Shown one piece after another: positions 8,829 through 15,165 of a stretch of 27,012 bases of DNA. Under the pieces are notes generated by a model. That model saw only the letters and a list, made by a program, of their open reading frames with translations. It ran no database searches and was not told the DNA's origin. The stretch covers positions 1 to 27,012 of the forward strand of contig CALCSS010000142.1 in NCBI GenBank assembly GCA_937893835.1, written 5' to 3'. Every line of letters starts with the position of its first letter. Within the stretch, counting starts at the first letter, position 1. Both the position numbers and the translations under genes were made by a program. Origin of the DNA: an uncultured Fidelibacterota bacterium (GTDB lineage Bacteria > Fidelibacterota > Marinisomatia > Marinisomatales > UBA1611).

Positions 8829-9098
8829 ATGGACATCAACATACTTACGGTCTTCATATTAGCGATATTCGTGGGCTTTGAGATCATAACCAAGGTCCCT
8901 CCTACCCTTCACACTCCACTTATGAGTGGATCCAACGCAATATCTGGGATCGCGATCGTCGGTGCCATCATATCGACCAGGATCGACGGTGGCGTTGGGT
9001 CATATCTTGGACTTGTCGCAGTGGTCTTTGCCACGATCAATGTTGTTGGTGGTTTTTTGGTCACCGATAGAATGCTAAAGATGTTCAAACGTAAATAA
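8829..9098 (+). CDS. pntAB: NAD(P) transhydrogenase subunit alpha, part 2 (membrane)
   Basis: An 89-residue integral membrane subunit, the alpha2 part of the split transhydrogenase. It has an N-terminal hydrophobic helix (ILTVFILAIFVGFEII), the conserved loop TKVPPTLHTPLMSGSNAISG around residues 19-38, and two more hydrophobic stretches (IAIVGAIIS; YLGLVAVVFATINVVGGF) before a basic tail RMLKMFKRK. It contributes helices to the proton channel formed with PntB. It starts two bases after the pntAA stop, and its TAA stop shares its last A with the pntB ATG (TAATG), so translation is very likely coupled. Confidence 0.96.
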   Translation: MDINILTVFILAIFVGFEIITKVPPTLHTPLMSGSNAISGIAIVGAIISTRIDGGVGSYLGLVAVVFATINVVGGFLVTDRMLKMFKRK

Positions 9099-10468
9099 TG
9101 GATTACTCTAATATCTTCTACGTCCTAGCATCAGTCCTATTCATCCTTGGGATCAAGAAGCTCAGTCATCCCAAGACCGCTCGCAACGGTAATTTCTTGG
9201 CCGCACTGGGAATGCTTGTGGCCATAGTGTCCACGCTTGTGGCCTATGATAAGATCGATTTTCAGATGATCATAGTTGGCATGATCATAGGTACGATCAT
9301 TGGTGCCTTGTTTGCCCAAAAGGTTGAGATGACACAGATGCCACAGATGGTGGCCATATTCAATGGTTTTGGTGGCAGTGCCTCCGCCCTGGTTGCCGCA
9401 GCCGAATTTTTGAACTCAGGTGACATATCGACGTTTACATTATCGACCATCATGATATCCATATTCGTTGGAACCCTCACGTTCACTGGTAGCTTTATTG
9501 CTTTTGGGAAACTACAGGGCTTCATCAGTGGTCAGCCTATCGTTTTCTCTGGTCAACAGGTTTTTAACGCACTCTTGGCCATTGCTCTCATTGGTCTAGG
9601 CATCTATTCTGTACAGACACCCTCAGAAATGAACTACTTCTATGGAGTGATCCTTGTCTCTGCAATACTCGGGATCACATTGACCATACCCATCGGTGGA
9701 GCTGACATGCCCGTTGTCATTTCTCTTCTCAATTCTTATTCAGGCATCGCGGCCGCAGCAACGGGGTTTGTCCTGATGAACAATAGCCTGATCATCTCAG
9801 GTGCTCTTGTTGGAGCATCAGGATTGATATTGACAAATATCATGTGCAAAGGAATGAACCGATCACTTGCAAATGTCATATTTGGAGCGGTTGGCCTAGA
9901 ACAAGAATCTGGTGGAGATAATTCTGAGAAACAAGTTACGATCAAAAGTTATTCGACCGAGGAGGCGGCAATGATATTTGACGCTGCTGAGAAGGTCATT
10001 GTGGTGCCAGGCTATGGCCTAGCAGTCGCACAGGCTCAACATGCCGTTCGTGAGGTGGCAGAATTTCTTGAGAAAAAGGGGAAACAGGTCCTATACGCCA
10101 TTCACCCTGTTGCAGGTAGAATGCCAGGGCACATGAATGTTCTACTGGCAGAGGCAAACATACCCTATGAGCAGCTCAAGGACCTAGACGAGATAAATCC
10201 AGAGTTTGAGGATTGCGATGTTGCTCTGGTACTAGGTGCTAACGATGTCGTAAACCCTGCGGCCAGGCATGACACATCATCCCCTATCTTTGGAATGCCT
10301 ATTTTAGATGTTGACAAATCCAGGACGGTCATTATAAATAAACGGACAATGAACACAGGATTTGCGGGTATTCAGAATGAATTATTTGGATATGATAATT
10401 CCATCATGGTCTTTGGCGATGCAAAGGACATGCTACAGCAACTACTTAAGGATCTAAAAGAACTCTGA
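9098..10468 (+). CDS. pntB: NAD(P) transhydrogenase subunit beta
   Basis: A 456-residue beta subunit. The first 270 or so residues carry about eight or nine hydrophobic helices, including the conserved channel segment GGADMPVVISLLNSYSGIAAAATGF. The C-terminal 180 residues form domain III, which binds NADP(H). Its motifs are VVPGYGLAVAQAQH, HPVAGRMPGHMNVLLAEA, ALVLGANDVVNPAA and INKRTMNTGFAGIQNELF. Length and order match the family. It overlaps pntAB by one base and closes the three-gene operon. A hairpin overlaps its last codons. Confidence 0.97.
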   Translation: MDYSNIFYVLASVLFILGIKKLSHPKTARNGNFLAALGMLVAIVSTLVAYDKIDFQMIIVGMIIGTIIGALFAQKVEMTQMPQMVAIFNGFGGSASALVAAAEFLNSGDISTFTLSTIMISIFVGTLTFTGSFIAFGKLQGFISGQPIVFSGQQVFNALLAIALIGLGIYSVQTPSEMNYFYGVILVSAILGITLTIPIGGADMPVVISLLNSYSGIAAAATGFVLMNNSLIISGALVGASGLILTNIMCKGMNRSLANVIFGAVGLEQESGGDNSEKQVTIKSYSTEEAAMIFDAAEKVIVVPGYGLAVAQAQHAVREVAEFLEKKGKQVLYAIHPVAGRMPGHMNVLLAEANIPYEQLKDLDEINPEFEDCDVALVLGANDVVNPAARHDTSSPIFGMPILDVDKSRTVIINKRTMNTGFAGIQNELFGYDNSIMVFGDAKDMLQQLLKDLKEL

Positions 10469-10482
10469 TATTCTAATCAGAG
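10456..10482 (-). terminator. Hairpin terminator between convergent pntB and the TerB-like gene
   Basis: CTCTGAT / ATCAGAG forms a perfect 7-bp stem with a 6-base loop at 10463-10482. Read on the minus strand it lies about 18 bases after the stop of the gene at 10501 and is followed by TTCTTTT, so it fits a terminator of that gene. Its left arm includes the pntB stop codon. On the plus strand no T-run follows, so termination of pntB here is less certain. Confidence 0.5.
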
Positions 10483-10500
10483 AATGCTGATCTAGTAAGG

Positions 10501-11535
10501 TCAGACCTCTTCTTTGCCTAGATCGACATTTACCTTTGAGGAACTGGAGTAGAGTCCAAGGGATATGTACTTGTCACATACGGCCTCAGCATAATCCTCA
10601 GAGAAATATTTACCGACCTTGAACACACGACCACCTCTGTCCTCCACCATGTCAAGCTCAGGCAACAGCTCACGTACCGCCTCCATCTGTTGGTCGCCTT
10701 GGGGAACAATATTCACTTCAAACATCAGCATCTCACCGCCTTTTTCAGCACTGACATAGTGTCCTATCATACCCGTGAACTCTGCAACGGCCATGGCCTC
10801 CTCATCTGTCACCTCATCATCAGCCTCTGCCATTAGATTGATCAGATCGACCAGCCCCTCTGCCACATCCGTATCAGGTCCCTCATCAAGGTAGGACTGC
10901 ACCAGACCCTTTAATTCTACCAGGTTGGTGACCTCTTCAGGCTTGCCTGGTGTAATATCAGGAATATCGATATTCCACTTTTCTGAGAATTCATTTATAA
11001 GGTCGATCTCTTCTTGGGCAATGTCATCATCGATCGCAGCAAGTTTATAAAGGATGTCAATGATCTTCTTTGCGCCTTTTGGTCGAATCATATTTGAGAT
11101 CAGATCACCAGATTCCTTACCCTCCATCTTGAGTGCTTGACCCAGTAGAGTAAAAAATCCAAGGCCCTTGTTCTTATCAACAAAGTACCCAGTTCCAATC
11201 AGGGTAAAGACAGTTGCAAGCAAGAGAGCTATGACACTTTTTGCTGCGGAAAAATAGTCTTGAGTTATGATGAGACTATTCAATAGAAAAGGGAAACCAA
11301 CGGCAAAGCCTAACATTGCAGCAACGATAGATATACTATTCGCCACTTCCTCATTCTTCCTACGACTCCAGATCTTATTGACCGTTAGATAGCCTTTGAT
11401 CACAGAGAATATCAAGGCACTTGAGACCAAGACACCGATGAATTTTTCGAACAATGATAGTCCCTCTCCACCAGAGGCAAATACCGGAGTAAATAATACC
11501 ATGATCACAATGACAGTTCTATGATAACCAAACAT
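10501..11535 (-). CDS. Membrane protein with TerB-like acidic repeats and a SPOR-like C-terminus
   Basis: A 344-residue protein of unknown role. A signal peptide or first helix (VIVIMVLFTPVFASG) is followed by helices near residues 27-50, 65-85 and 95-112, which suggests inner-membrane anchoring. The cytosolic-like middle part has two similar acidic motifs, AIDDDIAQEEIDLINEF and EADDEVTDEEAMAVAEF, the D-x-D...EE pattern of TerB/DUF533 domains. The C-terminal 75 residues (NIVPQGDQQMEAVRELLP ... GRVFKVGKYFSEDYAEAVCD) resemble a SPOR-type ferredoxin-like fold; this is resemblance only. A TTGACA box lies on the minus strand at 11577-11572, without a good -10 at 17 bases. The gene is convergent with pntB. 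Confidence 0.75.
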   Translation of the reverse strand: MFGYHRTVIVIMVLFTPVFASGGEGLSLFEKFIGVLVSSALIFSVIKGYLTVNKIWSRRKNEEVANSISIVAAMLGFAVGFPFLLNSLIITQDYFSAAKSVIALLLATVFTLIGTGYFVDKNKGLGFFTLLGQALKMEGKESGDLISNMIRPKGAKKIIDILYKLAAIDDDIAQEEIDLINEFSEKWNIDIPDITPGKPEEVTNLVELKGLVQSYLDEGPDTDVAEGLVDLINLMAEADDEVTDEEAMAVAEFTGMIGHYVSAEKGGEMLMFEVNIVPQGDQQMEAVRELLPELDMVEDRGGRVFKVGKYFSEDYAEAVCDKYISLGLYSSSSKVNVDLGKEEV

Positions 11536-11646
11536 ATATATACCGTTTTAAATTTTCGGAAGTGTTTTAATTGTCAACTAAAAAGAGAATATAATCTAGT
11601 TCAATTGAAAAGAATAAAAAATACCCCATAAGGATAAAGCATAAAC

Positions 11647-12138
11647 CTATCTTGACTTTTTTGTCCCTTTGTAAATAAACCAATCATCCTTGGTGATCTC
11701 ATGGAAATAATTTGCCTCTGACAATAGTATCTTTGCCGTGTTATTTTTTACCGCAGCGATCTCAACTCTCACTCCCTCAGCCTTTAGGTGGGCCACCAAC
11801 TCAACAAAGTCCGAGTCACCAGACATGATGATAATGGTATCAACCTTTGACGCTAATTGTGTTGCCTTGATCGAAAGAGGAATATCCGCAGACTTGTGGC
11901 AAGGCACCACCGAACCATAATAATTCTCGTGTAGGCGATCAGCAAATTTCTCCGAAATAGATTTTCCCTCGCGAAAATAGATCAGGCGATTCAGGCCTCT
12001 ACCATTCAGTAATTTGGGGATCAATTGATCGAAGTTGATCATTGCTCGTTGGTTTTTGGACATCTCATGTATGCTTCTTTCGATATTGTTTCCATCGCAA
12101 AGAATCGCCACGGATTGATTGATCAGTATGTCAGACAT
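11647..12138 (-). CDS. NYN-domain (LabA/DUF88-like) putative RNase
   Basis: A 163-residue single-domain protein of the NYN superfamily, a PIN-like metal-dependent nuclease fold. Visible motifs are D15-G-N-N at the end of strand one, K82-xx-D85, and SGDSDF at 106-111 (D108, D110), which are the expected acidic metal ligands. The tail holds a further family-like EANYFHEITKDDW. The likely role is RNA cleavage or processing, with target unknown. TAAGG just before the ATG, overlapping the end of the small upstream frame (11-base gap), is a reasonable ribosome site and suggests that the two frames are one transcription unit. Confidence 0.88.
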   Translation of the reverse strand: MSDILINQSVAILCDGNNIERSIHEMSKNQRAMINFDQLIPKLLNGRGLNRLIYFREGKSISEKFADRLHENYYGSVVPCHKSADIPLSIKATQLASKVDTIIIMSGDSDFVELVAHLKAEGVRVEIAAVKNNTAKILLSEANYFHEITKDDWFIYKGTKKSR

Positions 12139-12149
12139 TCATTTTTACC

Positions 12150-12359
12150 TTATTCTTTATCTCCAACGATATCATAAAATAATCTGATGGACTCTTCCCT
12201 CTCAATATCAAACTTTCGCTTACAATAGTGATAGACAATATCCTCTACAAGGTCCTCATACTCTTTTTCCGTATAAAGATCAAGTATGGTCTCAAGATAT
12301 TCGTTTAGTTCTGCTCGTTGTGATTGGTTTAGTGGAATGATAATTTCCTTGACCCTAAT
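12150..12359 (-). CDS. Small 69-codon frame with no normal start (in-frame amber after ATG TGT)
   Basis: Not assigned to a family. Reading from an ATT at 12359 the frame encodes RVKEIIIPLNQSQRAELNEY and continues as a charged, helical, protein-like sequence (YEDLVEDIVYHYCKRKFD; SIRLFYDIVGDKE). It contains no ATG, GTG or TTG. Just upstream, in the same frame, is ATG TGT TAG (12368-12360), so a normal start exists but is cut off by an amber codon. It may use an AUU start (as in infC), reinitiate, read through TAG, or be a decayed gene. It ends 11 bases before the NYN gene and its stop overlaps that gene's ribosome site, so the pair looks like an operon. The tRNA gene begins only 6 bases upstream of the ATG in the opposite direction, which leaves almost no room for a separate promoter. 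Confidence 0.5.
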   Translation of the reverse strand: MRVKEIIIPLNQSQRAELNEYLETILDLYTEKEYEDLVEDIVYHYCKRKFDIEREESIRLFYDIVGDKE

Positions 12360-12373
12360 CTAACACATATTAC

Positions 12374-12461
12374 GGAGAGATGGCAGAGTCTGGCTGAATG
12401 CGCTGCACTCGAAATGCAGTGTACCCTTTGGGTACCGGGGGTTCGAATCCCTCTCTCTCCG
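12374..12461 (+). tRNA. tRNA-Ser(CGA)
   Basis: An 88-base class II tRNA. The acceptor arm GGAGAGA pairs with TCTCTCC (12454-12460), with discriminator G at 12461. The anticodon stem CTGCA / TGCAG (12403-12407, 12415-12419) encloses loop CTCGAAA with anticodon CGA at 12410-12412, which reads UCG. The long variable arm is a GTACCC / GGGTAC hairpin, as expected for serine, and the T loop TTCGAAT is standard. CCA is not encoded. A weak promoter (TTGTGA at 12318, GATAAT at 12339) lies inside the small minus-strand frame. Confidence 0.97.
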
Positions 12462-12498
12462 CAAAAAATAATGAATAATAATCTTGAGGTGTGAATAT

Positions 12499-12506
12499 TA
12501 TATTTG
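12499..12506 (+). promoter_or_regulatory. Candidate -7/-10 element TATATTTG of the selenoprotein gene
   Basis: TATATTTG lies 33 bases before the ATG at 12532 and matches TAnnTTTG. The 10-mer TATATTTGGC is shared with the element at 4831-4838 upstream of another exported protein. The upstream CTTG at 12483 is too close for the usual -33 spacing. A Shine-Dalgarno GGAG at 12520-12523, 8 bases before the ATG, fixes the gene start. Confidence 0.35.
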
Positions 12507-12531
12507 GCGGGATCATCTTGGAGATTAAATA

Positions 12532-13068
12532 ATGTTTTTGAATAGATTATTATTACTTAGCGCTCTCATCATCGCATTCAATTGTAGTTCGGGAAATGAT
12601 AGTGATGATGACCCAGGCCAGACCAATGCTTCCGCATTGTCTGTTGGTGATTCCTTTTCAGGGTTTAGTGAACTGAACCTCTGTGCAAATGAGGATATTG
12701 GTTATGATCATGGAGACACGTCTACGGTCATACTGTTAAGTCTTTTCGCATCCTGGTGAGGCACCTGCCAGGGGCATGTCTCAAGTCTTGAGGCATTACA
12801 TCAACAATACTATCAGCAGGGTCTTATCATCATATCGGCAGGGAAGGATATTGGAGACCCCTATACATGTGAATCATGGAAGTCGACCTTTGGAGCTAAT
12901 TATTTGATCGCCAATGACAATGATGGTACCATAGAGCAACAATTCTCCAAAGATGGACAGGTACCATACCATGTGATCATTGATAAAAGTCGAACAGTGA
13001 GATACAGTGGCAGTGGATATGATCAGGGTACATTAGAGTCACTGATCCAAACCACACTGTCTGAATAG
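12532..13068 (+). CDS. Selenocysteine-containing thioredoxin/TlpA-like lipoprotein (UxxC), TGA read through
   Basis: A 178-residue protein if TGA 12757-12759 is decoded as selenocysteine (U76). The N-terminus has a hydrophobic core and a lipobox-like AFNC with C18, then an acidic linker SSGNDSDDDPG, so it is probably a lipoprotein in the envelope. VILLSLFASW precedes U76-G-T-C79, the place of the thioredoxin W-C-G-x-C redox site. After it come GHVSSLEALHQQYY, GLIIISAGKD and a peroxiredoxin-like TCESWKSTFGANY (C113). GQVPYHVIIDKSRTVRYSG then carries the cis-proline P145 next to the active site. The frame stays open for 102 codons to TAG at 13066. No in-frame ATG follows TGA, so the second half cannot be a normal separate gene. 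A SECIS-like hairpin lies at 12776-12796. The likely activity is reduction or isomerisation of exported disulfides or peroxides, with substrate unknown. The alternative is a nonsense mutation. Confidence 0.85.
12776..12796 (+). promoter_or_regulatory. Candidate bacterial SECIS hairpin
   Basis: ATGTCTCAA and TTGAGGCAT pair over 9 bp (one T-G wobble) around the 3-base loop GTC. The loop starts 25 bases after the TGA codon, and its first base is G. Published bacterial SECIS features are an apical loop of about 3-14 bases with a G in its first two positions, roughly 16-37 bases after UGA, so all three fit. A competing fold pairs TGAGGCA (including the TGA, 12757-12763) with TGTCTCA (12777-12783), but its inner loop would come only 10 bases after TGA. 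No energies were computed. Confidence 0.65.
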
Positions 13069-13115
13069 TGACCAAGTCTTATATTTTTTAAAAAATACCT
13101 AGGAATAAAATATCT

Positions 13116-13304
13116 ATGAAAGTAAAAGTCTTTGAAATAGTAAAGAGCGGACTCTCTCCCTTGAGCGAGGAAATGGAGTCGATCATTCAAGATTGGCTAA
13201 AAGAGAATGACCAGATCGAGATCATAAGCACATCACAGTCTCAACATCTGAGGGAGAACACGGTCTTCGTCACAATATTTTATCGATCAGCCAACGAAGC
13301 ATGA
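13116..13304 (+). CDS. Small hypothetical protein
   Basis: A 62-residue protein, not recognised. It has a beta strand-like start (MKVKVFEIV), a helical acidic centre (SEEMESIIQDWLKEN), then two strand-like pieces (IEIISTSQS; TVFVTIFYRS). This beta-alpha-beta-beta order suggests a small ferredoxin-like or sheet domain. No signal peptide and no cysteines, so it is probably cytoplasmic. GGA at 13102-13104, 11 bases before the ATG, is a weak ribosome site. It lies 47 bases after the selenoprotein gene on the same strand. The gap contains a perfect 16-base palindrome of T6/A6 type (13082-13097), which may limit read-through. Confidence 0.6.
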   Translation: MKVKVFEIVKSGLSPLSEEMESIIQDWLKENDQIEIISTSQSQHLRENTVFVTIFYRSANEA

Positions 13305-13345
13305 TACCTGATCAGTTGCGCCCCCATTTCGTTTAACAATATCCA

Positions 13346-13351
13346 AGGAGG
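13346..13351 (+). promoter_or_regulatory. Strong Shine-Dalgarno AGGAGG that decides the start of the DUF6370-like gene
   Basis: AGGAGG directly abuts the ATG at 13352, too close to serve it, and lies 9 bases before the ATG at 13361. The second ATG is therefore the likely start, which shortens the protein by three residues and still leaves a full signal peptide. Confidence 0.75.
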
Positions 13352-13360
13352 ATGAAGACC

Positions 13361-13744
13361 ATGAGAGATATTAGATACATATTATTGATCTTGACCGTTT
13401 CGCTAGGCACGATCCATGCAGGATGCGGATCTTGCAATATCAGTAAAAAAAAGGCAGAAAGACCCATAGGTGAATTTGTCACAGATATAAATGATGATGG
13501 TAAAGTAAAGGGACTGGTCCTCGCATCTTGTGGGATGTGTAATTTTGGTATGCGAAATAGGAAATGCAGTCTTGCAATTCAGATCAATGAAACGGCCTTC
13601 AATGTAAAAGGTTCCAAGATCGATGATCACGGCGATTCGCATGCCAATGATGGTTTTTGCAATGCCGTACGAGTTGCAAAGGTCTCTGGTAAGATCGATA
13701 AGAGTACCTTCATCGCAGACTCATTCGAATTGCAAAAGAACTGA
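13361..13744 (+). CDS. DUF6370-like secreted cysteine-rich protein
   Basis: A 127-residue exported protein. Residues 1-20 form a signal peptide (IRYILLILTVSLGTIHA), followed at once by GCGSC, which is either a redox or metal pair or a lipid-attached cysteine. The centre matches my memory of the DUF6370 family: SCGMCNFGM (C57, C60), C69-SLAIQI, and KIDDHGDSHANDGFCNAVR (88-104, with H90, H94, C100), then a short beta-rich end. The His/Asp/Cys pattern suggests a metal site, but no function is established to my knowledge. It follows the selenoprotein and the small hypothetical gene on the same strand. A shared role in envelope thiol or metal chemistry is inference only. Confidence 0.8.
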   Translation: MRDIRYILLILTVSLGTIHAGCGSCNISKKKAERPIGEFVTDINDDGKVKGLVLASCGMCNFGMRNRKCSLAIQINETAFNVKGSKIDDHGDSHANDGFCNAVRVAKVSGKIDKSTFIADSFELQKN

Positions 13745-13813
13745 TAGATACAATTCTTAGCACAAACTGACCACTTGCTATCCAACTGGTCGTCAATCAG
13801 CTAATACAGAATA

Positions 13814-14302
13814 TCAGCCTCGTTTAGAGTTAAAGAATTCCCTAAGCAAGGCAGAACACTGATCTTCAAGGATTCCACCTTTGACCGCTGTGATGCTCTC
13901 TAATCGCTTATCCCCACATAATTGATACAATGACCCACAACATCCCTTCTTATCGTCGTATGCGCCAAATATGAGGTTTTTTATCCTTGCATTGATGATT
14001 GCACCCGCACACATCGGGCATGGCTCCTTTGTGACATAGATACTACAACCATTCAGTCTCCAATCATCAATGGTACTAGAAGCCGCGGTAATTGCTATGA
14101 TCTCAGCGTGGGCAGTTGGGTCATTGAGCCCCTCTCTCTGATTGTATCCTTGTCCAATGATCCTGTTATCTTTTATAATGAGGGCACCTACAGGTACCTC
14201 TCCCTCAGAGTATGCCTTTTCAGCAAGGCGAAGTGCTTTCTTTATCCAATCCTCATGAGAATGATCGGTGGGTAGGAGTGAGCCACTTGGCCCTATTGAC
14301 AA
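13814..14302 (-). CDS. tadA: tRNA-specific adenosine deaminase TadA
   Basis: A 162-residue zinc deaminase that converts A34 to inosine in tRNA-Arg(ACG). The zinc and catalytic motif T-A-H65-A-E67 and the second site PC95-P-M-C98-AGAIINARI are intact, with FGAYDDKKGCCGS after them as in the family. The start codon must be TTG at 14302 or another non-ATG codon, since no ATG lies before the conserved EGEVPVGALI. A very strong AGGGGGAGG precedes the TTG, although it is close (3 bases). It overlaps the end of the TPR lipoprotein gene by 10 bases, so translation is probably coupled. The 69-base gap to the convergent DUF6370-like gene holds a hairpin with an 8-bp interrupted stem and no T-run. Confidence 0.95.
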   Translation of the reverse strand: MSIGPSGSLLPTDHSHEDWIKKALRLAEKAYSEGEVPVGALIIKDNRIIGQGYNQREGLNDPTAHAEIIAITAASSTIDDWRLNGCSIYVTKEPCPMCAGAIINARIKNLIFGAYDDKKGCCGSLYQLCGDKRLESITAVKGGILEDQCSALLREFFNSKRG

Positions 14303-15165
14303 TATCCTCCCCCTTGACCATCATTCTCGGAACAATTCAATCCGTTCTCTCCGTTGACGCCATTCAGATAACCTTGGAGCAAGGCCAAATGGTTGGCCAG
14401 GTAGGTTCTTCCTAATACAGTGCTATGGTCATAGTTCAAGGGGTATTCATCAAAGTATTTTAATTCACCTTCCTCAAGGACCCCAATCGTTCCTGAGTCC
14501 TGCCACTCGCCATTGTATATCTCGTCTCCCGCATCAAATTCACCATTTCCATTGACATCCACATATTCAGTGGCTGTACTATTATTTGAACCACTATTCA
14601 ATTGTTTGGACAGATCACCATAGGCAGCGTTGATCGATGACTGTGAACCAGCAAAAAGGCCAAGACGATATTCTGATATGGCCAGTACAAGTCTAACATC
14701 AAGTTGATTAATGTCTGTCTTATGACAAAAACACCAATCGGGATCACCTATCTCAGAATTTTGATTACCAAAAAAATATGTCTGGGCGTATAGCCTGGTA
14801 TTTCCGTCATCTCCGATCGCGTTGTAGGCAAAACTCAGTCCGGCATAAAAGTCCAGCATATCCTTGAATGAGGTTGAATCCCTAGTCAAATATTTTTGAA
14901 AATAATATACGGATGAGTCCGCTTGACGCAGGTGCCCCATTGTCCATCCAACACCATTGTAGGCATCTGAGTGTGATGAGTCTTCCTTGATCGCAGTGGT
15001 AAACCAATCAAGAGCATCAACATATTCACCAGACTCATACATACTCCATCCATAGTTTGACATGTCAGAGTCGGTTGGGATGACCTCACCTCTACATCCA
15101 AAGATGAAGACCACTAGGATAGTTAATATAGAAATGGCAACGTATTGCTTGTAGGATCTCATCAT
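14293..15165 (-). CDS. TPR-containing lipoprotein
   Basis: A 290-residue protein. A hydrophobic N-terminus ends in lipobox-like VFIFGC (C24), so it is probably a lipoprotein. Residues 38-110 read as tetratricopeptide-like helices (YGWSMYESGEYVDALDWFTT; AYNGVGWTMGHLRQADSSVY), a fold that binds partner proteins. A Ca-loop-like DVNGNGEFDAGDE occurs around residue 206. Several cysteines (CFCHK near 145, and the C-terminus) may form disulfides. Its ATG overlaps the TGA of the giant surface protein (ATGA), which indicates coupled translation, so it may help export, assemble or anchor that protein. Two consecutive ATG codons open the frame; the first is used here. Confidence 0.85.
   Translation of the reverse strand: MMRSYKQYVAISILTILVVFIFGCRGEVIPTDSDMSNYGWSMYESGEYVDALDWFTTAIKEDSSHSDAYNGVGWTMGHLRQADSSVYYFQKYLTRDSTSFKDMLDFYAGLSFAYNAIGDDGNTRLYAQTYFFGNQNSEIGDPDWCFCHKTDINQLDVRLVLAISEYRLGLFAGSQSSINAAYGDLSKQLNSGSNNSTATEYVDVNGNGEFDAGDEIYNGEWQDSGTIGVLEEGELKYFDEYPLNYDHSTVLGRTYLANHLALLQGYLNGVNGENGLNCSENDGQGGGYCQ

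Noticed and set aside
12532..12759. A stand-alone 75-residue lipoprotein ending at TGA
   Set aside because: The same frame continues for 102 codons with thioredoxin-fold motifs, and the stop is exactly at the redox cysteine. A simple pseudogene is less likely because no other frame damage is seen.
12757..12783. Hairpin that includes the TGA codon itself as the SECIS
   Set aside because: The inner loop would come only about 10 bases after TGA with a two-base bulge; the 12776-12796 hairpin fits the known spacing better. It remains a competing fold.
13082..13097. Perfect T6/A6 palindrome as a terminator
   Set aside because: The stem is only A-T pairs without a proper loop and would be very weak; noted only as a feature of the gap.
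13769..13802. Interrupted hairpin GACCACTTG / CAACTGGTC as a bidirectional terminator
   Set aside because: The 8-bp stem has a C-C mismatch and there is no T-run on either side.
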